Below, one piece after another: positions 40,555-49,904 of a stretch of 64,000 bases of DNA. The stretch comes from Tridacna crocea. Lineage: Eukaryota > Mollusca > Bivalvia > Cardiida > Cardiidae. Made by a program: the position numbers and the translations under genes. The notes under the pieces are model-generated. The model was not told the DNA's origin and did not search any database. It saw nothing but the letters and a program-made list of their open reading frames with translations. Numbering within the stretch: the stretch's first letter is position 1; the number at the start of each line of letters is the position of its first letter. The stretch is from NCBI GenBank assembly GCA_943736015.1, contig OX031070.1, positions 24,573,673 through 24,637,672 of the forward strand, given 5' to 3'.

Positions 40555-40915
40555 CGAAAATATCTGAGGAAAAAAGGAAGGGCTTGCAACATGCATTTTC
40601 TCATGCCTGTTTCAACAATAGTTTTTTTTTTTACTTTTTAAAAGACAATTACAACCATTTGACCCACGTTTATTCAATCGTCTCCATATGCTAAGTATCT
40701 GTCCAAAGTGCTGTCTTCGGGTGAAAACATTCGCAGTAACTATTTAAAACCCTATGCCACTTAACCCAAGTTTTTTACGACCCATAGAAATATAGTTTTT
40801 TTAAAAATGTTGTTGAAAAGGGTTAAAATTCTAGTAATCAACCTTTTGTCCTTTTCCATTGCCATCCTTCCTAAAGAAAATTTCATTTTTAAGCCACAGT
40901 TAAATTGTTATCTGC
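40555..40915 (+). mobile_element. two diverged TTAA hairpin MITEs, the second cut by a tandem array
   Basis: First: AGGAAAAAAGGAAGGGCTTG, ACATGCATTTTCTCATGCCT, AATCGTCTCCATATGCTAAG. Second (from about 40740): ACCCTATGCCACTTAACCCA, ATGTTGTTGAAAAGGGTTAA, TTTAAGCCACAGTTAAATTG, ending at TTATCTGCAG where the array of 40916 begins. Confidence 0.5.
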
Positions 40916-41545
40916 AGAAAAAGCCTAATAATATAATTTTAAGTTTAATTCATATATTACTTAATAAATAAGTGTTTTGAATGTATAATTCTGTATCACT
41001 ATGTGTAATTCGGTAATGTGAATTACCAAATTAAACAGTTAAGGGCCAGAAAAAGCCTAATAATATAATTTTTATAAGTTTAATTCATATATTACTTAAT
41101 AAAAAAGTGTTTTGAATGTATAATTCGGTATCACTATGTGCAATTCGGTGTAATCCGGTAGAATTCGGTAATGTGAATTACCAAATTAAACAATTAAGGG
41201 CCAGAAAAAGACTAATAATATAATTTTTATAAGTTTAATTCATATATTACTTAATAAAAAAGTGTTTTGAATGTATAATTCGGTATCACTATGTGTAATT
41301 CGGTGTAATCCGGTAGAATTCGGTAAATCCGGTGAAACATAGTGTGATACCAATCATAGTATATAGTGTAATTCGGTAATGTGAATTACAGAATTAAACA
41401 GTTTAGAGCCAGAAAAAGCCTAATAATATAATTTTTAAAAGTTTAATTCATATATTACTTAATAAATAAGTGTTTTGAATGTATAATTCGGTATCACTAT
41501 GTGTAATTCGGTATAATTCGGTAAATCAGGTGTAATTCGGTATTT
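40916..41545 (+). repeat. TTCGGTA-rich tandem array, four unequal units
   Basis: Units start at 40916, 41048, 41203 and 41411, each opening AGAAAAAGCCTAATAATATA, so lengths are about 132, 155, 208 and 135 bp. Each has TTTAATTCATATATTACTTA and TGTATAATTCGGTATCACTA. Length differences come from varying numbers of TGTAATTCGGTA/AATCCGGTA blocks. Confidence 0.9.
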
Positions 41546-41579
41546 CCATGCACCCGAGGAAAAATATCTCCGTATCAGA

Positions 41580-41650
41580 TCGTGTAGATCTAGGATCAGA
41601 CTGCACGTTCTTCCTGGTGTGATCTGAATCTATATTGTCTGCAACAGGTC
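41580..41650 (+). repeat. GATCAGACTGCACA hairpin family copy
   Basis: GTGTAGATCTAGGATCAGAC, TGCACGTTCTTCCTGGTGTG and ATCTGAATCTATATTGTCTG form an imperfect stem-loop with recognisable outer arms. Confidence 0.5.
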
Positions 41651-41654
41651 ATTG

Positions 41655-43065
41655 AGTCGCACTTGGTAGCCAAAGGGTTAATGCAGTCTGCATACAAAAA
41701 GCTCTATCAACACGCCCGGCAGTCCTGTCTGAGACAGCTGCTTATAAATGATACCGCTTTACTCTCTAGTCTACCGAAAAATTGATAAAACAACAGTTCT
41801 TTTTTGTGTGTGTCTTCGAAAAAGATAATTGATGAAATTAACGGCACGGCCGTTTTAGGTTGTTTATTTATCGCGTTTAGTGTGTAATCCATTTAAAAAA
41901 TATGACACTTTCACTATTCGGGTATATACAGGATTGGGAAAAATTGTCTGGTGGAAAGGGAAGTAACTCGTGGTGACGCGTCAGTAACGGTATTTGGCAA
42001 ATGGTCTATTACCTCGATCTATAAATATTCATGAGCAATCAAATGGAATAGCATGCAATCATAGGACCAACAAGCCATGGAACGAATTGGTTTTGGAACG
42101 AAAAAGCCCAAGGTCAGTTGGCAAATTTGTATCATTTCGCGAGAAGCTAATTTCAATCAAAAATAAGTATCTCAACGATCGATAACCTCGCCCAATGAAT
42201 TTTAATATGCCATTTCAAATTACATATTTGAGTGACACCGTAAAAGTCATTTGCCTGAGAAAAAATGAGTTTAACTGGGTTTATTTCCTTCGGTTATGCA
42301 CAAAATGGTTGAACTAAAACTCTACAACGTTTTGGTACGCTGTCTCGGTATAGACTCGGTACCGACTCTAAAGAGTTTGGGTACGCTATGACAAAATGGA
42401 TACACTGGCATATGTAGAAATATGTATCATATAGAAGATCTGCAAATCAAGATTTAAACTGAAATGTCGTCCTAGATAGCTGCAAATTATGAAGAAAATG
42501 GCAATATTCATGTATTTAAATTGAACTACTTTATGCCAAGTTTTATATTCTTGCGCTAAAGCCCGGGACCTTTCGGAGGTTGATTAATTTATCAGTGTCA
42601 TTGACGACCGACTTTTTTTGAAAAGGGCTGAGTTATTACACTTGAAATTACATTTTTCAGCCCGTCTGGCTTTTTTTGCGATAAAAGAGCATATAATCAT
42701 TGCTTTGTCTGTTTGTATGTGGTTAGGACAGAGAGCGTAGTAATGATATTCCAAAGCGTTTGAAACATTTTCAAGCTACAAACATCCGGGATATTCCGGC
42801 AAAATTTAAGCGGGAACTACTTGAACTCAATCTCTTTCTACTGTTGTGTACCTAAACGCGATGGAGTATTAGATTCACGGCACAAAATAAGATACATGGT
42901 TTTCAAAATTCAATCTTGAACTCATTGTGGTATTGTCTTCGACAAATACCACAAAAACTGCCATACACTCTTTGAGCACCAAATATATCCAAAGCTTGTT
43001 CAGTCTTGAAATAAGGCCCAAATTATCGTAATTTCAAGGTTGCCCTGGTCTACAATGTTCCAGTG
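41655..43065. other. no gene; unique-looking, possible regulatory island
   Basis: A 63-codon frame at 41994-42185 lacks a motif and has no splice context. The block around 41990-42110 (ATTCATGAGCAATCAAATGG, GCATGCAATCATAGG) resembles AT-rich homeodomain/POU-type sites only in a general way. Confidence 0.3.
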
Positions 43066-43069
43066 AAGC

Positions 43070-43134
43070 AGACAGTGCAGATCAAAGATCAGGCTACACA
43101 TTTTGTGCAGCATGATTTTGATCTACAATGATTG
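43070..43134 (+). repeat. GATCAGACTGCACA hairpin family, good copy
   Basis: CAGACAGTGCAGATCAAAGA, TCAGGCTACACATTTTGTGC and AGCATGATTTTGATCTACAA give a stem around ACATTTTGT. Confidence 0.6.
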
Positions 43135-43231
43135 CTAAGGTAACTCTATAGTTTGGAAAAGCACCTTTGGGGTTAACGCTTCATAATTTAATTTTGATTC
43201 TCATGACTCTTAGACTCTTACCTACACTGGC

Positions 43232-43458
43232 TTAACCCATTACCACACAATCCCCACTTTTGATGCCCCTGAGAAAGAAGCCTTTTGAAAACACTGTAGG
43301 AAAAGGAGAAAATGCTGGTAACCAGCATTTTCTCCTTTTCCCACAGTGTTTTCTACCCTTCCCAGAACAAATTTCAATTTTTCAGTCACCTTTATTTCGT
43401 CGTCTACAAATGCTTTCAATTTGAACCGATCTAAAATTTTGTCATGTGGTAGAGTTAA
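43232..43458 (+). mobile_element. TTAA hairpin MITE, subfamily A, full length
   Basis: TTAACCCATTACCACACAAT to CATGTGGTAGAGTTAA. It carries the CACTGT/ACAGTG hairpin-base variant and CCTTCCCAGAACAAATTTCA in the long arm, a sub-lineage shared with 44914 and 45364. Confidence 0.92.
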
Positions 43459-43485
43459 AAGGCAACTACAGTTGGGATTGGCAGT

Positions 43486-43711
43486 TTAACTCATTACCAA
43501 ATGACAAAATTTTAGGTTTGTCCAAATCGAAAGCATTTGCAGACGACAAAACAAAAGTGACTGAAAATTAGAAATATGTTTTGTCAAGGGTAGAAAACAT
43601 TGTGGGAAAAGGAGAAAATGCTGGTTACCAGCATTTTCTCCTTTTCCAACGTTTTCAAAGGCTTTCTTTCTCAGGGTCATTAAAAGTCAGGATTGTGCGG
43701 TAATGGGTTAA
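43486..43711 (-). mobile_element. TTAA hairpin MITE, subfamily A, full length
   Basis: TTAACTCATTACCAAATGAC to GCGGTAATGGGTTAA. The right hairpin arm lost CCACAATG (TTTTCCAACGTTTTC). Inverted relative to the copy 27 bp to its left. Confidence 0.9.
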
Positions 43712-43718
43712 AGGTAAA

Positions 43719-44025
43719 CATTAATTTTATATTTAACTTTGCTTTATACCAATCTAGAATCTGTACAGGCAGATGGAGGGGGGGGGGGGGGGCAGGAAAT
43801 GATGTAGTTTTGTTCATTCTTAGGTGGGATAGGCAAAGTGATATCACACGAGGGAATAGTTAGGAAATGCCTGTCATTTTCATAACTATTATGTTCCCAT
43901 GTTTCTTTTTGTTTTGGTTACTTGAGAGAGAAAGCTGTTGATACTGTCTGATAATCTCATCATTGTTTTGTCTGGAGGATATAGGGATGATTTGAGAATA
44001 GTCTCTTATACCTTCTAGGACATTT
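43719..44025 (+). repeat. diverged duplication, copy 2
   Basis: Matches 38548-38850. It contains a G-run of about 16-17 near 43773-43791 (GAGGGGG... then CAGGAAATGATG) where copy 1 has only TGGGCCAGGGATAATG. Confidence 0.65.
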
Positions 44026-44051
44026 GTAGAAAAGAGAATAGTACATGTATC

Positions 44052-44218
44052 TCCTCTTAAGAACGTTCTTTGTCTTGTTCTCCAGAATTTTCAACATTTG
44101 TAAGTAACAGAACTTCCAATTGGCTAAACCATTCGGTTTAGGCAATCAGAAGTTGTGTTACTTTTACAAATTTTGAAAACCTTGGAGAATAAGACTAAGA
44201 ATATCCTCAAGAATGGTT
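44052..44218. mobile_element. foldback element of about 165 bp
   Basis: The left arm (TTTGTCTTGTTCTCCAGAAT, TTTCAACATTTGTAAGTAAC, AGAACTTCCAATTGGCTAAA) is the inverse of the right arm (GGTTTAGGCAATCAGAAGTT, TTACAAATTTTGAAAACCTT, GGAGAATAAGACTAAGAATA) around CCATTCGG. A half copy lies at 51730-51796. Confidence 0.75.
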
Positions 44219-44267
44219 GGTGAATATGAACCCTGTTTGTTCTTCACCTATTCATTTGTATGGATGG

Positions 44268-44430
44268 TATGCCAGTAGCTCAGCCGGTAGGGCACAGGAC
44301 TTGAGGACAGGAGGTTGCTGATTTGATCCCCTGGCTTGGCCCATTTCTTTCCCAAGATTTATTATAGACATTGTGACAGAATCCTTCCTTCCTCACTGCT
44401 GACCATTGTTTTGATGATGGTTATGTGGGA
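44268..44430 (+). mobile_element. tRNA-derived SINE, 5' part
   Basis: Box-A-like TAGCTCAGCCGGTAGGGC and box-B-like GGTTGCTGATTTGATCCC are well spaced for a tRNA-type polymerase III promoter. The body GGCCCATTTCTTTCCCAAG matches the SINE at 56588. It is cut at 44430 by a MITE. Too degenerate for a functional tRNA. Confidence 0.65.
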
Positions 44431-44659
44431 TTAATCCTTTATCAAAGGATAGAATGTTAGACTAGTCCAAATTGAAAGCACTTGCAGACGACAAAATAAA
44501 AGTGACTTTTATTTTGAAATTTGTGTTGGGAAGGGTAGAAAACATGGTGGGAAAAGGATAAAATGCTGGTTACCAGCATTTTCTCCTTTTCCCACAATGT
44601 TTTCAAAAGGCTTCTTTCTCAGGGTCGTCAAAAGTAGGCATTGTGTGGTAATGGGTTAA
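44431..44659 (-). mobile_element. TTAA hairpin MITE, subfamily A, full length
   Basis: 229 bp, TTAATCCTTTATCAAAGGAT to GTGGTAATGGGTTAA. The hairpin is near perfect (AACATGGTGGG versus CCCACAATGTT). Confidence 0.9.
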
Positions 44660-44728
44660 GCAGCCAGTGACTTGGACAGAATACTAGGCGGAATACACTT
44701 CGCAAAGCTGACATAACTGAAAACAGTG

Positions 44729-44758
44729 TTAACTCTACCAAACAACAAAATTTTAGAC
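44729..44758 (-). mobile_element. MITE terminus fragment adjoining a possible exon
   Basis: GTTAACTCTACCAAACAACA and AAATTTTAGAC are the first 30 bp of a minus-type copy; the match stops at 44759 where the candidate coding block begins. Confidence 0.6.
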
Positions 44759-44799
44759 CGCTGGATGACGAGTCTTACTTTACCAAACTGAATGAAATG
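44757..44799 (+). CDS. possible exon whose acceptor lies in a MITE terminus (exon d)
   Basis: After AAAATTTTAG come 43 nt ending in ATG and a GTAAGT donor. In the frame that needs two bases from the previous exon it encodes PLDDESYFTKLNEM, which looks like real protein. In phase 0 it meets TGA after three codons, so it cannot follow exon c directly. An unseen exon between them would be needed, or this block belongs to another isoform or gene, or is not an exon. The 30 bases before and including the acceptor match the terminus of the TTAA hairpin MITE (TTAACTCTACCAAACAACAA and on), so an element end may supply the 3' splice site. Confidence 0.42.
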
Positions 44800-44913
44800 G
44801 TAAGTTAATTCATGATAATAATGAGTGCCTTCTGTCCCCTGTAGTTTATATTGGTCGCGTAAGCGTAAGTACTGCGAGCATATGACGAAGCAGTCTACCT
44901 ACAACATAGGGTT

Positions 44914-45142
44914 TTAACCCATTACCACACAATCCCTACTTTTGACGCCCCTGAGAAAGAAGCCTTTTGAAAACACTGTGGGAAAAGGAGAAAATGCTGG
45001 TAACCAGCATTTTCTCCTTTTCCCACAGTGTTTTCTACCCTTCCCAGAACAAATTTCAATCTTTCTGTCACCTTTCTTTTGTCGTCTGCAAATGCTTTCA
45101 ATTTGGTCCAGTCTAAATTTTTCTTGTGTGGTAATGGGTTAA
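44914..45142 (+). mobile_element. TTAA hairpin MITE, subfamily A, full length
   Basis: 229 bp with intact ends. The hairpin is a perfect palindrome with the matched variant AACACTGTGGGAAAAGG / CCTTTTCCCACAGTGTT. Confidence 0.94.
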
Positions 45143-45363
45143 AGAGGAAATAATGATTTTAGAATACCATCACTTCCTCTTTCCTTGAGCTCTGACTGTT
45201 TACAAAGAGTGAAATTTTATGTCACCTTAATGGTATCATAAAATTTATGCAGACATAAATTTGCAGGAATAGATGCATAGATCTATCAAAAAGATTAAGC
45301 CCTAAAGACAGAGAAAGCCATTTACCCAGCATTTCATCAAAATTCCATCATTAATCTATGCAG

Positions 45364-45590
45364 TTAACCCATTACCACACAATCCCTACTTTTGACGCCC
45401 CTGAGAGAGAAGCCTTTTGAAAACACTGGGAAAAGGAGAAAATGCTGGTAACCAGCATTTTCTCCTTTTCCCACAGTGTTTTCTACCCTTCCCAGAACAA
45501 ATTTCAATTTTTCAGTCAACATTATTTTGTCGTCTGCAAATGCTTTCAATTTGAACCAGTCTAAAATTTTGTCGTGTGGTAAAGAGTTAA
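45364..45590 (+). mobile_element. TTAA hairpin MITE, subfamily A, full length
   Basis: Same sub-lineage as 44914. The left hairpin arm lost TG (AACACTGGGAAAAGG) against an intact right arm. The end is GTGTGGTAAAGAGTTAA. Confidence 0.93.
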
Positions 45591-45659
45591 GTTAGAACAT
45601 AAACCATGTAACCGACTCCCTAACTTAAAATTTTGTTGCTTGTAAAGAATTAGATGTAA

Positions 45660-45873
45660 TCCTGAACAACACAATCCCAAGATTTGATGACCCTGAGGCA
45701 GAGGCCATTTCAAAACATGGTCAGAAAAAGAGAAAATGCTTGCAAATAGCATTCCCCCTTTCCTTCAATGTTTTATCAAGTCACATTCAGTGACAACTCT
45801 AGTTGAATCAGGTTTATTTTGTTGTCTGCCAAGTTGGACAAGTCTAAAATTTTGTCCTTTGGTAAAGATTTAA
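45660..45873 (+). mobile_element. diverged TTAA hairpin MITE
   Basis: CAACACAATCCCAAGATTTG, CAAAACATGGTCAGAAAAAG, AAAATGCTTGCAAATAGCAT; the long arm ends TTTGGTAAAGATTTAA, whose TTAA is shared with the next copy. Confidence 0.7.
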
Positions 45874-46097
45874 CTCTTTCCCAAACAAGCCTTGGTTTTT
45901 ACATGTCTGCAGTAAAAGTCTTTTGTAAACACTGTGGGAAAAGGAGAAATTGCTCGTAACGAGCAATTTCTCCTTTTCCCGCAGTGTTTTCTACTCTTTT
46001 TGAGACCTTTCTGTCATTTTTTTAAAATCTAAACTTGTCGTCTGCAAACTCTTTCGGTTTGGAAGAGTCCAAAATTTGTCGTTTGGGAGAGGGATAA
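45870..46097 (+). mobile_element. TTAA hairpin MITE, subfamily B, full length
   Basis: TTAACTCTTTCCCAAACAAG opens it. The hairpin GGAGAAATTGCTCGTAACGA and its inverse are nearly perfect (CCCGCAGTG). The short arm has the B-type TTTTTACATGTCTGCAGTAA. It ends GGGAGAGGGATAA. Confidence 0.9.
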
Positions 46098-46182
46098 GTC
46101 ACATTTATGTCACATTTAAATCATTCTCTGCAAGTGCTTTCAATTAAGACAGGATTACATTTTTCTTGTGTGATAAAGAGTA
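46098..46182 (+). mobile_element. MITE long-arm fragment
   Basis: GTCACATTTAAATCATTCTC, AAGTGCTTTCAATTAAGACA, TTCTTGTGTGATAAAGAG, directly after the B copy. Confidence 0.5.
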
Positions 46183-46351
46183 AAAGGGGCTAAAAGGGGC
46201 TATTATCTCAGTTGAGATAGACAGACATATTACCATTTGTTCCTCTTTTTTTTTTGGCTGATTTATTTTGCCATTCATTCGGGCTGACCTCTCACAAGCT
46301 TCCCATTTTGTAGTAAGATCTCTTGTCTTGGTAGATTTGCCTTACTATGTT

Positions 46352-46498
46352 ATTAACCCTATACCCCACAATTCCAAATCTTAAAGAACCTTTGGAAGAA
46401 ATTTTTTTAACACATTGGCATTTTTTTTGGTAACCAGCATTTTCCCCTTTTCCTACACTTTTTTCTACCCTATCGAAGACAGATTCCACCACTTATGG
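46352..46498 (+). mobile_element. TTAA hairpin MITE, left two thirds
   Basis: TTAACCCTATACCCCACAAT, TTTTTGGTAACCAGCATTTT, CTACCCTATCGAAGACAGAT; the left hairpin arm is reduced and the long arm stops after ACCACTTATGG. Confidence 0.6.
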
Positions 46499-46518
46499 CG
46501 CTCTTTATTTCTTGATTT

Positions 46519-46739
46519 TTAACCCTTTACCCCACATGGCATTTCTATGGTATGACCGTAAATAACAGCAAGGATGAAGCAGTTTCTTATATATATATGA
46601 CACCTTTTGATAGCATTGAAAACATAGTGACAAAAGGTGAAATTGCTCATGAAGAGCAATTTCACCTGTTGCCACAATGTTTTCCAAAGGCTCCTACAAG
46701 CAATGCGTAGAAATGAGTATCTATGGAGTAAAGGGTTAA
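46519..46739 (-). mobile_element. TTAA hairpin MITE, subfamily C, inverted
   Basis: TTAACCCTTTACCCCACATG to CTATGGAGTAAAGGGTTAA. The hairpin AAAGGTGAAATTGCTCATGA and AGAGCAATTTCACC carries private changes (GTGACAAAAGG versus CCTGTTGCCAC). Confidence 0.9.
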
Positions 46740-47880
46740 TGCTCTGAATCTGGAAAGTCTGACATTTTGTTGTCTGGTTAAGAATTTACCCTTAGGATGC
46801 CTAGCATAGCTTACATGGCAGATGTGAACAGTGTAGATTTAGATCATCAGGCTTTAGCTAATCTTTGATATACACTGTTTCTGATACATACACTGTGACA
46901 AAAACGTCCTTGAACCAATATTATTTGTGACTCTAAATTTTCGCTAACTGTTATTCCATTTTCCTTTGAGGTCAACTACAACGATGGGCAAGATTTGAGG
47001 ATATATTGGCAATGTAGATCAAGATACGGATATAGAGAACAGGCGACCTGACTTTGAAAATGCACTTTGTAATACTATTTCAGGCATTGAGGCCAAAACA
47101 AAGGCGACTCTGGTACTGTAGATCTCTTCTTTTGACTGAAAAAAAAAATGTTCCTATTATTGGCATAGAAATGAAAAGGTTAAACCTTATGTCAGAGCCA
47201 TTGAATTGACTCTTCCAAAATGAGAGAGCATGATGATTCTGAGTTTACACAAAACTTACAGGAATCTTTTTGTTGTCACTTTTATAACAGAATACAGATT
47301 CATTTAGCATGTTATATAAAATGCTGAAAGTAAAGCTATAAGTTTAATATGTGATTTGTTGTGTAGGTGCGTAACTTTTTGATGACTAAAGATATATGTG
47401 TCTGGAAAAGGGTTTATTAAGCCCCGATTATTGTAAATTGGGCTAAATTGGTGGTATGGGCGGGCTTCGGGCTTGGTACTATATAATCGCATTTAATTTG
47501 TAGCTCTGTAATGATAGGTCTGGAGACAAAAAGAGCACTATCATTTTCTCAATTATAATATCTGGGTTTTTACCCTTGCATTCTGAAATCTGTGTCTCTT
47601 TTTGTATGTCTTGAAGGGCAGACTACTCTATAGAACTGCCAGGTGAAAGAGTTTGTTGAAACCAATTGAATACTGTTGAAAGCAGAGAAGAACCCCATTC
47701 AGTCAATCAAACCAAACTGAATTTCTGTACAATGGCTTTAAAGAAAGTAAAGTAATGTATTTTTTCTAAGGGAGAATCAAGAAAAAAAAAAAGGTGACAA
47801 GAGGGATTATGTGAAGTCTATCCAAATAGTCCTCTGGAAGACAAGCTTGAACGGACAAGGTCTTGAAAGCATGAAACTTG
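46740..47880. other. no gene; decayed GATCAGACT hairpin at its start, otherwise unique-looking
   Basis: Near 46838-46892 GTGTAGATTTAGATCATCAG and ATCTTTGATATACACTG form a weak stem. The remaining kilobase shows no recognised repeat or exon. Confidence 0.35.
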
Positions 47881-48017
47881 CACTTGGTAAGGTAGAAAAC
47901 TTTGTTGGAAAAAGGAGAAAATGCTGGTTACCAGCATTTTCTCCTTTTCCAACAAAGTTTTAAAAGGCCTCTTTCCACTTGGTCTTTAAAACTTGGGATC
48001 ATGTGGCAAAGGGTTAA
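47880..48017 (-). mobile_element. TTAA hairpin MITE, subfamily A, long arm missing, paired arm changes
   Basis: Both arms carry the same two variants: AAACTTTGTTGGAAAAAGG and CCTTTTCCAACAAAGTTT. The core AAAATGCTGGTTACCAGCAT is perfect. It ends GTGGCAAAGGGTTAA. Confidence 0.8.
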
Positions 48018-48159
48018 TAAAGGAAGTCAGATATCTCAGGTACAGTTGAGTCTTTCACAAACAAGACCCACTAAATTCATGGTCACTGACTTTGTCAACA
48101 GATGCCTTGCAGCAGGGGATGATGGAAAAAGGTGTCTTTGTGAACTTTTTCATCGGATG

Positions 48160-48202
48160 ACTAGATTTCAGAAAATAGAATTCATTTGCAGAAAACAAAA
48201 TA
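48160..48202 (-). mobile_element. MITE left piece, interrupted by a TA-flanked element
   Basis: AATTCATTTGCAGAAAACAA AATA matches GAAAGCATTTGCAGACGACA AAATA of the long arm. The element at 48203 sits in it; the rest of the MITE resumes at 49430. Confidence 0.5.
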
Positions 48203-48340
48203 CCGTAATTCCCCTAAGTATTCGGACACCCTAAATTTTCGGACACCATTAATTATTTTCTGAAATAATTTATTTTTTGTCCCTAAGTTCGGACACTTGG
48301 TAAAATAATTGTCCCTAAATTTTCGGACACGAAATTATGA

Positions 48341-48560
48341 TGGTTTAGAAGACCCGCAGTACTCTGCCAAACAACAAATTAAAATGATTTAAAAAGTGAC
48401 GAAGACCCGCTACACTCTTTCCCAAACAGCAAATCAAAATGGTTTAGAAGTTGACGAAGACCCGCTATACTCTTTCCCAAACAACAAATTAAAATGGTTC
48501 AGAAGATCGACGAAGGTCTGTAATACTCTTTCCCAGACAACAAATTAAAGACTCTTCCAT
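48341..48560 (+). repeat. about 55-bp tandem array built from a B-type MITE terminus
   Basis: Four units with GAAGACCCGC-type starts at about 48348, 48401, 48456 and 48512 contain CTCTTTCCCAAACAACAAAT TAAAAT, the terminal sequence of subfamily B, followed by GGTTTAGAAGTTGAC. The last unit runs on into a longer piece of B long arm (GACTCTTCCATACTGAAAGA). Confidence 0.8.
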
Positions 48561-48599
48561 ACTGAAAGAGTTTGCATACGACAAAGGCTTGTTGGGGAT

Positions 48600-48825
48600 A
48601 TGGTAAACTTTTACCAAACGAAAATGTTCTTGGACCAGATAAAATTCGAAGGATTCGCAGAAGACAATTACATTTTGCTGAAATGATTTTTGATTGGATA
48701 ACGAAGAAAACAGTGGGGGAAAAGGAGAAAATAATTACTTCCAGCGTTTTCTCCTTTTCCAACAATGTTTTCAAAAGGTTTTGCCCCAAGGTCGTTTAAA
48801 GTCGTGATTGTGTGGTAAAGAGTTA
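48600..48825 (-). mobile_element. TTAA hairpin MITE nested in the TA-flanked element
   Basis: TTTTACCAAACGAAAATGTT, CGAAGGATTCGCAGAAGACA, GGGGGAAAAGGAGAAAATAA; the loop side is altered (TTACTTCCAGCG). It ends GTGTGGTAAAGAGTTAA. Confidence 0.75.
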
Positions 48826-49429
48826 ATCAGCAAGTACCTGAGAAGAGTAAATCGATCTATGTTTTAGGCTTAAATCCTTTGTTTGGTATCTGATTGATCG
48901 CGGTAGACTGAATGCAGGTGCTAATTTGTGTTACGCAGGCTGTATATATTTAGTCCAATACCCGTGACGCATTAAAGATGTAAATCTTATCTATAAACGC
49001 TATAAGATACACGTTTACTGCATAACGGGATGGCTAGTTGTAACGACCTGTACACAGACATGTGGCATGGAGACAAGCACGTGTTCGGGTGACGTAACCA
49101 GGTTTAGTCAGGTCAAGAATAACCCTTATCACGACCATGATTTAGGATTGTTTAGCGAAGTAGCTATTTGCGTTCGAATACGTAATTGTGTGAACTCTTT
49201 TTACAAGTAAGTTTTATTAATCCATAAAGGTCGATCTCATGTCAGTTCTTTTCGGGAAATATATGCCTTACTGTATGTTTTACATACGATGTCTATTAAA
49301 CGATATGTTGTTGTTGTTGGAAAGAGATTTCCCGAAATTTTCGGACAGTCACACAAATAATTTAATAAGTTTTCGGACACCAAAAAAAATAATTATTTTT
49401 TTCCGTCCGAATACTTGGGGGAATTACGG

Positions 49430-49590
49430 TAGATAGGGCTCTATAGACAATTTCTGTGTTGGGAACTTGTGGGAAAAGAAGAACATGCTGGTTAACTAGG
49501 ATTTTCACCCTATTCTCTTTATGTTTTGAAAAGTGTTATTCTTCAGGTTTGTGACTCCATGGGATTTTTTAATAGTAAAGAGTTAGAGGG
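49430..49590 (-). mobile_element. MITE right piece after the TA-flanked insertion
   Basis: TCTATAGACAATTTCTGTGT, GAACTTGTGGGAAAAGAAGA, ACATGCTGGTTAACTAGGAT and a short arm ending AATAGTAAAGAGTTAG complete the copy begun at 48160. Confidence 0.55.
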
Positions 49591-49704
49591 GAGAGATTTG
49601 AATGCTTGATTGAGCAATAAGACAGAGAACTTAATGATAGAGAAAGAAGCCAGACATTTCTCTTTGACATCCTTTACACAGTGTCTCAAAGAGACTCTTA
49701 ACTT

Positions 49705-49899
49705 GGTACCACTCGATCTCATATTTTAATGACCCACAAGGAGAAGCCTTTTAAAAACATAGTGGAAAAAGAAGAAAATGCTGGTTACCAGTTCTGCCCT
49801 ATCAAAGACAAATTCCGTCATTGAGTCACATTTGAATTGTCGTATGCAAATGTTTTCAGTTTTGACATGTTTAAATTTTTGTCTTTTGTTAATGGGTAA
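49705..49899 (+). mobile_element. TTAA hairpin MITE, right hairpin arm deleted
   Basis: GACCCACAAGGAGAAGCCTT, AACATAGTGGAAAAAGAAGA AAATGCTGGTTACCAG, then straight to CTGCCCTATCAAAGACAAAT. The end is TTGTTAATGGGTAA. Confidence 0.7.
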
Positions 49900-49904
49900 C
49901 TATG

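Larger units (their letters stand above)
48203..49429. mobile_element. TA-flanked terminal-inverted-repeat element, about 1.23 kb
   Basis: The left end CCGTAATTCCCCTAAGTATT, then CGGACACC, and the right end inverted (CCGTAATTCCCCCAAGTATT, then CGGACGG) match over about 25 bp, with TTCGGACAC motifs repeated in both subterminal zones. TA lies directly outside on both sides. It sits in an older MITE and carries a younger MITE and a tandem array. No transposase frame is recognisable. It has CCGT ends like the element at 9350. Confidence 0.78.

Noticed and set aside
44268..44350. tRNA gene
   Set aside because: A- and B-box-like sequences are present, but no closed acceptor stem or plausible anticodon arm; it is a SINE head.
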